From positions 1 to 10,962 of the forward strand of contig JBAZFO010000037.1 of assembly GCA_041653315.1 (NCBI GenBank): a stretch of DNA of 10,962 nucleotides. The letters run 5' to 3'. This document shows, piece after piece, positions 1 through 7,464 of the stretch. The DNA is from Candidatus Micrarchaeia archaeon. GTDB lineage: Archaea > Micrarchaeota > Micrarchaeia > Anstonellales > JAHKLY01. A program made the position numbers and the translations under genes. The notes beneath the pieces were generated by a model. The model made no database searches and had not been told where the DNA came from. It was given only the letters and a program-made list of their open reading frames with translations. Every line of letters starts with the position of its first letter. Within the stretch, counting starts at the first letter, position 1.

Positions 1-467
1 AACAATATATTAGAAAAGGAGATACGGCGTATTATTTTGGAGATTACGATAATGCAATAGATGATTATACTAAAGCAATAGAATTAAACCCAAATCATGC
101 AGTCGCATATAACAACAGAGGAGTTGCAAAAGATGGGTTGGGAGATTATCAAGGCGCAATAAAAGATTATACTAAAGCAATAGAATTAGATCCAAATCAT
201 GCAGTCGCATATTATAACAATAGAGAAAATTCAAAATTCAAATTAGGACAATATGAAGAAGCAATAAAAGATTATAATAAAGCAATAGAATTAGATCCAA
301 TAGATGGGGATACATATAATAACAGAGGATTTGCTAAATTCAAATTAGGAGATTATGAAGGCGCAATAGAAGATCATACTAAAGCAATGGAATTAGATCC
401 AACTAATAATCTATTCCCTATTTTACTTGAGAGGGTCAAAAAAATTATACCTAGAACTAAGGATTAA
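1..467 (+). CDS. TPR-repeat protein, 5'-truncated by window edge
   Basis: The reading frame is open from base 3 (first full codon CAA) to TAA at 465-467, so the start lies left of the window; an internal TTG at 138 is not a credible start because TPR units continue upstream of it. The visible 154 residues are about four tetratricopeptide units of 34 residues with the consensus GDYxxAIxDYxKAIELDPN followed by AYNNRG. TPR arrays form helical scaffolds for protein-protein contacts; the partner cannot be told from sequence. The second unit has 35 residues because of an extra Tyr (a TAT duplication at the AYYNN position). The array ends with a short basic tail (LERVKKIIPRTKD). Adjacent units are very similar at DNA level, which suggests recent duplication. 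Family call is secure; function is unknown. Confidence 0.85.
   Translation, partial: QYIRKGDTAYYFGDYDNAIDDYTKAIELNPNHAVAYNNRGVAKDGLGDYQGAIKDYTKAIELDPNHAVAYYNNRENSKFKLGQYEEAIKDYNKAIELDPIDGDTYNNRGFAKFKLGDYEGAIEDHTKAMELDPTNNLFPILLERVKKIIPRTKD
60..395 (+). repeat. 102-bp tandem repeats encoding TPR units
   Basis: The stretch from about 61-110 recurs almost base for base at about 163-212 (same words around ACTAAAGCAATAGAATTA and CAAATCATGCAGTCGCATAT), with more diverged copies at about 265-300 and 367-402. The period is 102 bases, with one 105-base unit carrying an extra TAT codon. DNA-level identity beyond what the protein motif requires points to recent duplication or gene conversion between units. 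Confidence 0.75.
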
Positions 468-498
468 ATGTTAAATTTTGTTTTTAACATCTTTTTTT
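468..498 (+). terminator. hairpin plus T-run after TPR gene
   Basis: ATGTTAAA at 468-475 pairs perfectly with TTTAACAT at 483-490 across a 7-base loop, followed by C and seven T (492-498). It starts one base after the TPR stop codon and lies between convergent genes. The T-run serves only the plus strand; the minus-strand gene ending at 510 has no matching U-tract. Archaeal termination depends mainly on the U-tract, so the stem may be secondary. Confidence 0.55.
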
Positions 499-509
499 AA
501 TCCTTATTT

Positions 510-3134
510 TCAATTTTTATTTTTTATTGCTGACTGCGCTGCTGCTAAACGCGCAATAGGAACTCTATAAGGCGAACAGCTTACATAAGTTAATCCTGTT
601 TTATGACAGAAATCAATTGATTCTGGTTCTCCACCTTGTTCACCGCATATACCTATTTTTATATTTGGTCTTGTTTGTCTTCCTAAATCGCAGGTCATTT
701 TAATCAATTTTCCAACCCCTTTTTGATCAATAGTTTCAAAAGGGTCTTTTTCTAAAATTCCTTTTTCTTTATAATCTTTAATAAATTTGCCTGCATCATC
801 TCTTGAATATCCAAAAGTCATTTGAGTTAAATCATTTGTACCAAAAGAAAAGAATTCTGCTGTTTTAGCTATTTCATCAGCAGTTAAAGCAGCCCTGGGA
901 ATTTCAATCATTGTTCCTATTTTATATTTTAATTCTTGTTTGCTTTCTAAAATCATTTTATCTGCTGTTTCTTTTATTATTTTTGCTAAATATTCTAATT
1001 CCTCTGTTTTTCCAATTAAAGGAACCATAATTTCTGGTTTTGCATCAATACCTTCTTTTCTTGTTTTTAATGCTGCACCTATAATTGCTTGTGTTTGCAT
1101 AACAGCAATCTCTGGATAAGTAATTGCTAATCTGCATCCTCTATGTCCCAACATTGGATTAAATTCATGCAATTCTTGAATTGTATTTCTTAATTTTTGT
1201 TCTTCAATATTCATTTCTTTTGATAATTCTATAATATCTTTATCTTCTCTTGGTAAAAACTCATGTAAAGGAGGATCTAGTAATCTGATAGTAACTTCTA
1301 ATCCATTCATAACTTTAAATATTTCATAAAAATCTCCTTCCTGCATAGGTCTTATTTTTTGCAATGCTTTTTCTCTTCCTTGTTTTGATTCAGATAAAAT
1401 CATTTCTCTCACTGCTTTGATTCTTTCTTCATCAAAAAACATATGTTCTGTTCTGCATAATCCAATTCCTTCAGCACCAAATTTTCTTGCTGTTAATGAA
1501 TCTTTTGGTGTATCTGCATTTGTTCTTACTCCTAATTTTCTTGTTTCATCAGCCCATTTCATTAAAGTTTCAAAATCTCCGCTTAATTCTGGGTCAACTA
1601 CTCTTATCTTGTCTTTGAAAACTTGTCCTGTTGTTCCATCTAATGTAATAAAATCTCCTTCTTTTATTAAAACACCTTTTTTTGTTGTAAATTGTTTTTT
1701 ATTTTCATCTACATTAATATCTCCACATCCTGCTATACAGCATTTTCCCATACCTCTTGCTACTACTGCTGCATGTGAAGTCATACCTCCTGTTGAAGTT
1801 AATATTCCTTGTGCTGCATTCATACCTTCAATATCTTCAGGAGAGGTTTCTTTTCTAACTAAAATTACTTTTTCTCCATTTTGTTTTTTTTCATAAGCTT
1901 CTTCAGCTGAGAATACTGCAATTCCAACTGCTCCACCAGGAGATGCAGGCAATCCTTTTGCAATTTCTTCTGCATCATTTTTAGCAACTTCGTCTAATTG
2001 CTTATGCAGTAATTGATCTAATTGTTTTGCATCAATTCTCATTATAGCAGTTTCTTTATCAATTAAATTTTCTTTTTCCATATCAACTGCAATTTTAACT
2101 GCTGCTTTTGCTGTTCTTTTTCCAGATCTCGTTTGTAAAAAGAATAACTTACCTTCTTGAATTGTGAATTCAACATCCTGCATATCTTTATAATGTTTTT
2201 CTAATTTTTCTACTGTTTCTTTGAATTCATTATAAATATTTAAATTTTGATTTTCTAAATCTGAAATAGGTCTTGGAGTTCTTATACCTGCAACAACATC
2301 TTCTCCTTGTGCGTTCATTAGAAATTCACCATATAATTTATTTTCTCCTGTTGCAGGATTTCTTGAAAATGCAACTCCTGTTCCAGAAGTTTCACCCATA
2401 TTTCCAAAAACCATTGCTTGAATATTTACTGCTGTTCCTTTTAATCCAGTAATTTCATTTAATCTTCTATATGTAATTGCTCTTTCATTATTCCATGAGC
2501 CAAAAACAGCATCAATTGCTTTCCATAATTGTTCTTTTGGATCTTGGGGAAAATCATTTCCAGTTTCTTTTTTAATTAGTTCTTTATATTTTCCAACTAA
2601 TTTTTCTAAGTCATTTTCATCTAAATCTGTATCATATTCTATCCCTTTTTGGTCTTTAATTTCCTGCAATGCTTTTTCAAAAGAAGAATGTTTTACTCCT
2701 AAAACAACATCCCCAAACATTTGTAAAAATCTTCTATATGAATCCATTGCAAATCTTTTATTTTTTGTTTTATTTGCTAAACCAAAAACAGTTTTATCAT
2801 TTAATCCTAAATTTAATACAGTATCCATCATACCTGGCATTGATATTGCAGCACCTGATCTTACTGAAACTAATAATGGGTCATCTGTGCCTAATTTTTT
2901 ATCCATTTTTTCTTCTAATTCTATAAGATTTTCTTCAACTTGTTTTTTCATTTCTTCTGTGTAAGTTTTGTCATTTTTATAATATTCTTCACATGCTTTT
3001 GTTGTAATTGTAAATCCGGGAGGTACATTTACTCCGATGTTTGTCATTTCACTTAAATTAGCGCCTTTTCCACCTAATAAAGATTTCATATCTTTTTTTC
3101 CTTCTCCAAAAAAATATACATATTTTTCTACCAT
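510..3134 (-). CDS. ppdK: pyruvate, phosphate dikinase
   Basis: Interconverts pyruvate + ATP + Pi and PEP + AMP + PPi (EC 2.7.9.1) in the cytoplasm, in lower glycolysis or gluconeogenesis; in fermenters it often acts alongside or instead of pyruvate kinase. The protein is 874 residues, the usual family length. Order of domains: N-terminal ATP-grasp nucleotide-binding half (GGKGANLSEM near residue 21; SVRSGAAISMPGMMDT near 90), the phosphohistidine swivel domain with GGMTSHAAVVARGMG (catalytic His about residue 454), and the C-terminal PEP/pyruvate TIM barrel with GLCRTEHMFF, MLGHRGCRLA, FGTNDLTQMTFG and ICGEQGGEP, ending in YVSCSPYRVP (catalytic Cys about 853). The start was set at the ATG at 3134-3132: the longer frame begins at a GTG (3143) that lies inside the SD AGGTGAT (3139-3145), which is correctly spaced for the ATG. 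The position just before GGMTSHAA is Thr where I recall Arg. It lies downstream of tRNA-Ser on the same strand. Confidence 0.96.
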   Translation of the reverse strand: MVEKYVYFFGEGKKDMKSLLGGKGANLSEMTNIGVNVPPGFTITTKACEEYYKNDKTYTEEMKKQVEENLIELEEKMDKKLGTDDPLLVSVRSGAAISMPGMMDTVLNLGLNDKTVFGLANKTKNKRFAMDSYRRFLQMFGDVVLGVKHSSFEKALQEIKDQKGIEYDTDLDENDLEKLVGKYKELIKKETGNDFPQDPKEQLWKAIDAVFGSWNNERAITYRRLNEITGLKGTAVNIQAMVFGNMGETSGTGVAFSRNPATGENKLYGEFLMNAQGEDVVAGIRTPRPISDLENQNLNIYNEFKETVEKLEKHYKDMQDVEFTIQEGKLFFLQTRSGKRTAKAAVKIAVDMEKENLIDKETAIMRIDAKQLDQLLHKQLDEVAKNDAEEIAKGLPASPGGAVGIAVFSAEEAYEKKQNGEKVILVRKETSPEDIEGMNAAQGILTSTGGMTSHAAVVARGMGKCCIAGCGDINVDENKKQFTTKKGVLIKEGDFITLDGTTGQVFKDKIRVVDPELSGDFETLMKWADETRKLGVRTNADTPKDSLTARKFGAEGIGLCRTEHMFFDEERIKAVREMILSESKQGREKALQKIRPMQEGDFYEIFKVMNGLEVTIRLLDPPLHEFLPREDKDIIELSKEMNIEEQKLRNTIQELHEFNPMLGHRGCRLAITYPEIAVMQTQAIIGAALKTRKEGIDAKPEIMVPLIGKTEELEYLAKIIKETADKMILESKQELKYKIGTMIEIPRAALTADEIAKTAEFFSFGTNDLTQMTFGYSRDDAGKFIKDYKEKGILEKDPFETIDQKGVGKLIKMTCDLGRQTRPNIKIGICGEQGGEPESIDFCHKTGLTYVSCSPYRVPIARLAAAQSAIKNKN

Positions 3135-3175
3135 ATCAATCACCTGAGTATTATATTTATAAGTAGTTCATTTAG

Positions 3176-3190
3176 TATATTTATTAAATA
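3176..3190 (-). promoter_or_regulatory. possible TATA box for pyruvate phosphate dikinase
   Basis: On the minus strand the region reads TATTTAATAAATATA. Its centre lies about 50 bases upstream of the ATG at 3134, which would put transcription start near 3155 and leave a leader of about 20 bases containing the SD. A second AT-rich element (CTTATAAATA, plus-strand 3154-3163) is too close to the start codon for a leadered transcript. The region is AT-rich throughout, so this is weak evidence; co-transcription with the tRNA is possible. Confidence 0.3.
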
Positions 3191-3215
3191 GTTAATTATT
3201 ATAAAGGTTGGTAAA

Positions 3216-3296
3216 CGCCGGCGACAGGAATTGAACCTGCGAGTCCAAAGGACACTGGTTTTCGAGACCAGCGCATTACCGCTCTGCCACACCGGC
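3216..3296 (-). tRNA. tRNA-Ser (anticodon CGA)
   Basis: The minus strand folds as a complete type II tRNA. The acceptor stem GCCGGTG pairs with CGCCGGC (one G-U), followed by discriminator G73 and no encoded CCA. There is a three-pair D stem (GCA/TGC). The anticodon arm is CTGGT-CTCGAAA-ACCAG with anticodon CGA (plus-strand 3262-3264), reading UCG. The long variable arm GTCC-TTT-GGAC is the hallmark of serine (and leucine) tRNAs, and a T arm with a TTCAATT loop follows. No intron. The anticodon, variable arm and G73 together make serine firm. Confidence 0.96.
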
Positions 3297-3318
3297 TTTT
3301 TTTATTTATTGATTTTGA

Positions 3319-3330
3319 TTATTTATACAA
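3319..3330 (-). promoter_or_regulatory. TATA box for tRNA-Ser
   Basis: The minus-strand sequence TGTATAAATA (complement of about 3320-3329) is centred roughly 28 bases upstream of the tRNA 5' end at 3296, the spacing expected for an archaeal TATA box whose transcript starts at or just before the mature 5' end. Confidence 0.45.
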
Positions 3331-3337
3331 TAAAAAC

Positions 3338-3347
3338 ATTTATAAAC
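3338..3347 (+). promoter_or_regulatory. TATA box for the surface-protein operon
   Basis: TTTATAAA at 3339-3346 would place transcription start near 3370, leaving a leader of about 27 bases that carries the SD GAGGTG (3386-3391) five bases before the ATG at 3397. It sits back to back with the tRNA-Ser TATA box in a short divergent region. TTTATAAA is itself palindromic, so it could also be read on the other strand. Confidence 0.4.
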
Positions 3348-3396
3348 ACAAGCAGACATATTAATTAATACAATTTATTATATTTGAGGTGTTAAA

Positions 3397-5067
3397 ATGG
3401 GAGAAGATAATCGTGCAGAAAAAAATGTTTTAATTATAACAAGTGTCCTTATTGCAGCAATAGTTTTAGTTGTGGCAGGATTAGTACTTAATGTTCCAGA
3501 ATTTTTAGGATTTAATTTATTTGAAAATCAAGAAAATGAAGAACCAGTAAAAAATATTGAATCTTATTTAAATCAAAACCAAATTGAAACAACCGAAGAA
3601 GTTGAATTAGAGGAAGAACCAGAAGAAGAACCAAAAGAAGAAAAAATAGAAGCATTAGATACTTCAATTTCTATTTTAATAAATGATGGTGATGAAGAAA
3701 CAGAAAATAGAGAAGTTGAATTATTATTAAAAGCAAAAGAAGTTTATAGATGTAAATTATGGAATGAAAATGAAGATTATTATACTGCAGATTGGTTTGA
3801 TTTTGAAAAAGAAGAAATGGAAATGAATTGGGAATTAACTTCTGCTGGAGGAACAAAAGAAGTATTTTTTCAATGCAAAGATGAAGAAGATATTTTAACA
3901 CCAGTTGTTTCAGATAAAATTTTTTATGATAAAGACTATCCTTCTGGAAGTGGAGGACATTCTTCAGGTGGGTCATCAAATAATGATGTTCCAGATTCAG
4001 TACCAAAATATCCATATGATTTAGTTTTGAATTTATATGGGGATACAGAAGAATATACAACTATTAGAGAGATAGATATTGAATTTTCAGTTAAAAATGC
4101 AGAAATATGCGAAATTTATGAAGAAGAGGGATTTGGAAGAGCAGTTTTATGTGATTCACAAGAAATTGAAGATTTTGTTTTAAGTGAAGGAGACGAATTA
4201 AAAACAATTTATTTTAGAGCAAAAAGAATAGGTGGAACTTGGGTAGAAATTTCAAAAAATATTATTTTAATTGAAAATGAACCAGAAAAACCAAAAGTTA
4301 ATTTACGAATAGATGATAGTCCATATATAACCTTTATATTTGGTACAGAAGAAGAACCAGTTCCAGCTACAATTGATCATTATGAGATTTATAGAAAAAC
4401 AGGTAATGCACCAGACGAAACAGAACCAAGAAAAAGAACAAATACTGATTCATTTGTAAAAATAGCAGATGTTGATTCAATTTCATATCAAGATACAAAT
4501 GTAATTGAAGGAGAAAGATATACATATTATATAATTGCAGAAGATATTATTGGAAGAGAAAGCCCAAAATCAAATTATTTAACTCATGATGTTTTAGGAG
4601 ATGCACCAACAGTTGAAATTGTAAGCCCAATAGATAGAGAAACAAGATATGGGATGACTTTTGTTGCATATAAAATTAATGATGACATTTCAAAAACTTT
4701 GGATGTATTAGTTTTTCTAGATGGCGTGAAATATTCACAAGGAGAAAAAAGAGTAGACCCAATGTTAAATTATGTTGCTCTTTTAAATTTAGATCAAGAA
4801 GGATCACATACATTGAAAATTAGGGTGACAGATGAAGCAGGACAAAGTACATACAGTGATGAAATTGAATTTAAATGGTATGAAACACAAGAAGATGATG
4901 ATAATAACGACGATAATGGTGAACCAGCAGAAACAAATGAGGGAGTATCAAGCAGAAGACAAAATACAAATGATCCAAGCCCAGGAGATGTAACTCCAAG
5001 CCCAGAGCCAGATAATAAACCAACAGAAACAGTAAAGGAAATGGCTCCAAAAGTTAATGCAGTTTAA
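3397..5067 (+). CDS. membrane-anchored acidic surface protein with Ig/FN3-like domains
   Basis: 556 residues. A single hydrophobic helix at about 10-32 after a short charged N-terminus acts as an uncleaved signal anchor or signal peptide, so the bulk should be outside the cell. Next come a strongly acidic Glu/Pro linker (about 60-87), a beta-rich domain at about 88-178 with paired Cys (119 and 160), a Gly/Ser linker (183-195), a second similar domain at about 205-295 with Cys 238 and 252, an FN3-like domain at about 298-398 (EIYRKTG and GERYTYYIIAED), and an Ig-like domain at about 403-494 (EGSHTLKIRVTDEAG). The tail is low-complexity Asp/Asn then Pro/Ser. This architecture is typical of archaeal cell-surface or adhesion proteins; the specific ligand is unknown. 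No catalytic motif is visible. SD GAGGTG supports the start. The next gene follows after 20 bases. Confidence 0.75.
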   Translation: MGEDNRAEKNVLIITSVLIAAIVLVVAGLVLNVPEFLGFNLFENQENEEPVKNIESYLNQNQIETTEEVELEEEPEEEPKEEKIEALDTSISILINDGDEETENREVELLLKAKEVYRCKLWNENEDYYTADWFDFEKEEMEMNWELTSAGGTKEVFFQCKDEEDILTPVVSDKIFYDKDYPSGSGGHSSGGSSNNDVPDSVPKYPYDLVLNLYGDTEEYTTIREIDIEFSVKNAEICEIYEEEGFGRAVLCDSQEIEDFVLSEGDELKTIYFRAKRIGGTWVEISKNIILIENEPEKPKVNLRIDDSPYITFIFGTEEEPVPATIDHYEIYRKTGNAPDETEPRKRTNTDSFVKIADVDSISYQDTNVIEGERYTYYIIAEDIIGRESPKSNYLTHDVLGDAPTVEIVSPIDRETRYGMTFVAYKINDDISKTLDVLVFLDGVKYSQGEKRVDPMLNYVALLNLDQEGSHTLKIRVTDEAGQSTYSDEIEFKWYETQEDDDNNDDNGEPAETNEGVSSRRQNTNDPSPGDVTPSPEPDNKPTETVKEMAPKVNAV

Positions 5068-5087
5068 CAATAAATGAGGTGTGTTAA

Positions 5088-5798
5088 ATGGACCGTATTG
5101 AACGTAGATCAATTAAAAAAGCCAAAAAACTCGCTTTAAGAGTTAATGGAGGTAAAGTTGTATTATTTAGGGGAAGAGCATTAAGAAAAATAATAAGTGC
5201 AAAAGTATTATTGGAACAGGAAGTAGCAAGATTAGGCAAAGCAGACACTTCATCTAATTTAACAGATATACAAATAGAACTAGGGGAATTAAAAAAAGCA
5301 GAAGATAGTTTATTTAAGAAAAAATCATCTGATATGGTTGAAGATAAAAATATGGGTTTACTTTGGTATGGAGTTGACAGAAAGAAAGTAGAGATTATTA
5401 TTAATAAAATTATAGATGGAAACGTAAGTTATTCTCTTGATGAAGCAAAAAGTGTTTTTATATCTGTTTTATCTATAGAATGGAGATTAGTCTGTGAAAA
5501 ATATATTAAAGAAGTTAAAGAAGAATCTACGGAATTAACAGTAACACAACTTGAATTAGTTTTAAAAGCAAAAGAAAAATTGATTAAATTATATCCAAGT
5601 TTAGAAGGACAAAAAATAATAAAAACAGAAAAAGAGGCACATTCTCTAGGTTTTCTAGTTCATTTTCCCACTATTCTTTTTGGATTAAAAAAAGAGCATT
5701 TAAGAAAAAAACATCTAAATACTTGTATTTCAGATGATGCATTATACTGTGAGATATTAAACATTAAAGATAGAATAGTTAATACATATTTTGAATAA
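5088..5798 (+). CDS. hypothetical protein, charged and helical
   Basis: I do not recognise this 236-residue protein. It has a very basic N-terminus (RIERRSIKKAKKLALR), a predicted helical stretch at about 32-76, no signal peptide and no membrane segment, so it is probably cytoplasmic. Two Cys lie near the C-terminus (NTCISDDALYCEI); no metal or nucleotide motif is clear. SD GAGGTG at 5076-5081 lies six bases before the ATG. It starts 20 bases after the surface-protein stop with no terminator between, so the two are probably co-transcribed. A basic cytoplasmic partner for the acidic anchored protein is possible but is only inference. Confidence 0.7.
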   Translation: MDRIERRSIKKAKKLALRVNGGKVVLFRGRALRKIISAKVLLEQEVARLGKADTSSNLTDIQIELGELKKAEDSLFKKKSSDMVEDKNMGLLWYGVDRKKVEIIINKIIDGNVSYSLDEAKSVFISVLSIEWRLVCEKYIKEVKEESTELTVTQLELVLKAKEKLIKLYPSLEGQKIIKTEKEAHSLGFLVHFPTILFGLKKEHLRKKHLNTCISDDALYCEILNIKDRIVNTYFE

Positions 5799-5816
5799 TA
5801 TATTTAATCCAAAAAA

Positions 5817-5849
5817 CCTTTATTTTACCTTTTTATTTTTATCTATTCT
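5817..5849 (+). terminator. T-rich tract, possible archaeal terminator
   Basis: After the stop at 5798 the plus strand becomes T-rich (TTTATTTTACC, then TTTTTATTTTTATC). Archaeal RNA polymerase can stop at such U-tracts without a hairpin. The same stretch could instead contain the promoter for the next gene, so the call is weak. Confidence 0.25.
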
Positions 5850-5867
5850 TAATTAATTGGTGATTTT

Positions 5868-6344
5868 ATGGATTTAAAATTAGTAGAAATAAACACTGGA
5901 TTTAATATGATAATAGGCCAGGCGCATTTTATTAAGACAATTGAAGATATTTATGAAACAATAATAAACACAGTTCCTAATGCTAAATTTGCAGTAGCTT
6001 TTTGTGAAGCATCAGGTCCTTGTTTAATACGCTATGAATCAACAGATAAAGAATTGGAAGAGAAGACTATAGATATTGCGCGTAAGTTATCAGCAGGACA
6101 CTCATTTGTAATTTTAATGAAAGATATGTATCCTATAAATATTTTAAATCAAATAAAACAAGTTCTAGAAGTATGTAATATATTTTGTGCTACTCAAAAC
6201 TCAGTACAAGTAATTATAGCAGAAACAGACCAAGGAAGAGGAATTTTAGGAGTAATAGATGGAGATAAATCAAAAGGAATTGAAACAGAAGATGATAAAA
6301 TACATAGAAAAGAATTTTTAAGAAAAATTGGATATAAATTTTAA
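5868..6344 (+). CDS. adenosine-specific kinase (COG1839 / Adenosine_kin family)
   Basis: 158 residues, the normal length of this compact, mainly archaeal family, which was linked to adenosine phosphorylation or binding through work on a Pyrobaculum member; the physiological role is not well settled. Family blocks are intact from end to end: IIGQAHFIKT (15-24), FCEASGPCLIRY (45-56), AGHSF (76-80), FCATQNSVQVI (106-116), ETDQGRGILGVIDG (119-132) and the C-terminal RKEFLRKIGYKF. SD GGTGAT at 5859-5864 lies three bases before the ATG. It probably salvages adenosine to AMP, which would feed the nucleotide pool that pyruvate phosphate dikinase also draws on (inference). Its last codons overlap the stop of the convergent gene on the other strand by four bases. 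Confidence 0.92.
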   Translation: MDLKLVEINTGFNMIIGQAHFIKTIEDIYETIINTVPNAKFAVAFCEASGPCLIRYESTDKELEEKTIDIARKLSAGHSFVILMKDMYPINILNQIKQVLEVCNIFCATQNSVQVIIAETDQGRGILGVIDGDKSKGIETEDDKIHRKEFLRKIGYKF

Positions 6345-7201
6345 TCTTTTTTATTTAGTTTTTTATTTATCATTTTTATTACATTTTTATCTTTTTCCCA
6401 AAATGAATATTCTCTTAAACTTTCAAATATTCTATTTATCTCTTCATCTTTTTTCTTAGCCAATATAAGTAATTTATTATATAGTTCTTCATTTTCTGGA
6501 TGTGTTTCTCTTATTTCTAATATACATTCAATTACTTCTGCGCCTTTTTTAATATAGTTTTTCTTTATTCTTGTTCCATTAAATGTACATGCTAATTCAA
6601 GTAATTCTATAAATCTTATTTCAAAGCTTTCTAAAGAAAAAGTATTTGAAATATTTAAAATATGAGTAAGAGTTTTGTCAAGCGATTCTTTTTCTCCGCA
6701 AAATATTTTTTCAAATTTTATTAATGCATTTTTTGTTTTTATTTTTCCAAAGCAGTCTATAATAATATTCAATTTTGTATTTCGTTTACTAAAAAAATAA
6801 TTTAAAATAAATCTAATTAATTTATTCTTGATATATATCCCGCAAGAGGAGAGATTATCAATTGAATTTTCAATATCTTTTTTAGTTATTTTTTCAAGGT
6901 AGGGAGATAAAACTTCAGTTATTATTCTTTTTTGGGTTTCTGTATCTATTTTTTCATTTGAAAAGATAAGTATATCTTCAAAAATATTTGATCCTTTTTT
7001 AAAATGGCCGTCTTCGCCAAGAAATTCTTTAAATTCATTTCCATACACACAATTTACAAACCAATGAAATGTTCGTTTTGCTCCTCTTGGTTTATGAGGT
7101 ATTTTACCATTTGTGCTATCATTTTTAGGTTCACAATTTGAAAAATTAATATTTGAACTATCCTTCTGAAAGAATATTTGGGGTTTAAATACTTGTTCCA
7201 T
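6341..7201 (-). CDS. hypothetical protein, helical C-terminal half
   Basis: 286 residues, not recognised. The N-terminal 45 residues are polar and probably disordered (SSNINFSNCEPKNDSTNGK, then PHKPRGAKR). From about 75 on it is almost all predicted amphipathic helix with regular Leu/Ile spacing, which could be a HEAT-like or similar alpha-solenoid, but I see no clear repeat consensus. No signal peptide or membrane segment. No SD precedes the ATG; the upstream minus strand is only AT-rich, with TAAATAAAAA about 27 bases before the ATG, so a leaderless transcript is plausible. Its 3' end overlaps the convergent adenosine-kinase gene by four bases, and its 5' end faces the L41e gene. The intact 286-codon frame and AT-rich codon use like its neighbours support a real gene. 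Confidence 0.65.
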   Translation of the reverse strand: MEQVFKPQIFFQKDSSNINFSNCEPKNDSTNGKIPHKPRGAKRTFHWFVNCVYGNEFKEFLGEDGHFKKGSNIFEDILIFSNEKIDTETQKRIITEVLSPYLEKITKKDIENSIDNLSSCGIYIKNKLIRFILNYFFSKRNTKLNIIIDCFGKIKTKNALIKFEKIFCGEKESLDKTLTHILNISNTFSLESFEIRFIELLELACTFNGTRIKKNYIKKGAEVIECILEIRETHPENEELYNKLLILAKKKDEEINRIFESLREYSFWEKDKNVIKMINKKLNKKD

Positions 7202-7272
7202 AGTATATTATTTATAACAAAATGTTTTTATTTAGTTCTTAAAACCACAGGAAAAGCTTTAAAAAGAGTTCC

Positions 7273-7280
7273 TATAAATA
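7273..7280 (+). promoter_or_regulatory. TATA box for L41e
   Basis: TATAAATA, a consensus archaeal box A, is centred about 57 bases before the TTG start. Transcription would begin near 7304 with a leader of about 30 bases holding the SD AGGTG. A second match (CTATAAAT near 7313-7320) is too close to the start codon. Confidence 0.45.
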
Positions 7281-7333
7281 GAATAAACAAAACTATTTGT
7301 GTTTAAAGTAAACTATAAATAAAAGGTGTCTAT

Positions 7334-7447
7334 TTGGGAAAACGACCAAGAAAATGGAAGAAAAAAGGCAGAATGCGCTGGAAATGGCTACAAAAAAGAA
7401 GGCGTAGATTAAAGAAGAAAATGAAGAGAAGAAAAGGAGAATTATAA
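7334..7447 (+). CDS. rpl41e: 50S ribosomal protein L41e (small, TTG start)
   Basis: A 37-residue, extremely basic protein too short for routine gene finders: more than half of its residues are Lys or Arg. The core MRWKWLQKRRRRLKKKMKRR (from residue 14) matches the single-helix archaeal/eukaryotic L41e, which sits at the subunit interface of the ribosome. Two starts are possible. ATG at 7373 gives a 24-residue protein close to the eukaryotic length but lacks a good SD. TTG at 7334 adds GKRPRKWKKKGR and has SD AGGTG (7324-7328) five bases upstream. I prefer the TTG: from memory, Thermococcales L41e carries a very similar basic N-terminal extension. No in-frame stop separates the two starts. It precedes the membrane-protein/hydrogenase pair by 61 bases, with a separate TATA-like element between. 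Confidence 0.9.
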   Translation: MGKRPRKWKKKGRMRWKWLQKRRRRLKKKMKRRKGEL

Positions 7448-7464
7448 ACTTCTTAAGGCCTAAT

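Noticed and set aside
138..140. TTG as start of the TPR gene
   Set aside because: A full TPR unit is encoded in frame upstream to the window edge, so the TTG is an internal Leu codon.
1417..1896. Plus-strand open frame of 159 codons
   Set aside because: It lies antisense inside the well-supported pyruvate phosphate dikinase gene, has no SD and an implausible Ser/Phe/Pro-rich composition; it is a shadow frame.
2669..2926. Plus-strand open frame of 85 codons
   Set aside because: Antisense to the N-terminal part of pyruvate phosphate dikinase; its Leu/Phe-rich composition comes from reading AT-rich codons backwards.
3135..3143. GTG start for pyruvate phosphate dikinase at 3143
   Set aside because: This GTG is part of the SD AGGTGAT; the ATG nine bases later has ideal spacing and gives the family-standard 874 residues.
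3216..3296. tRNA-Ser as an integration attachment site
   Set aside because: No integrase gene and no repeated copy of the tRNA 3' end was found in the window.
3671..4060. Minus-strand open frame of 129 codons
   Set aside because: Antisense to the surface-protein gene; Leu/His/Ile runs are the complement of Glu/Asp/Asn codons, and no family is recognisable.
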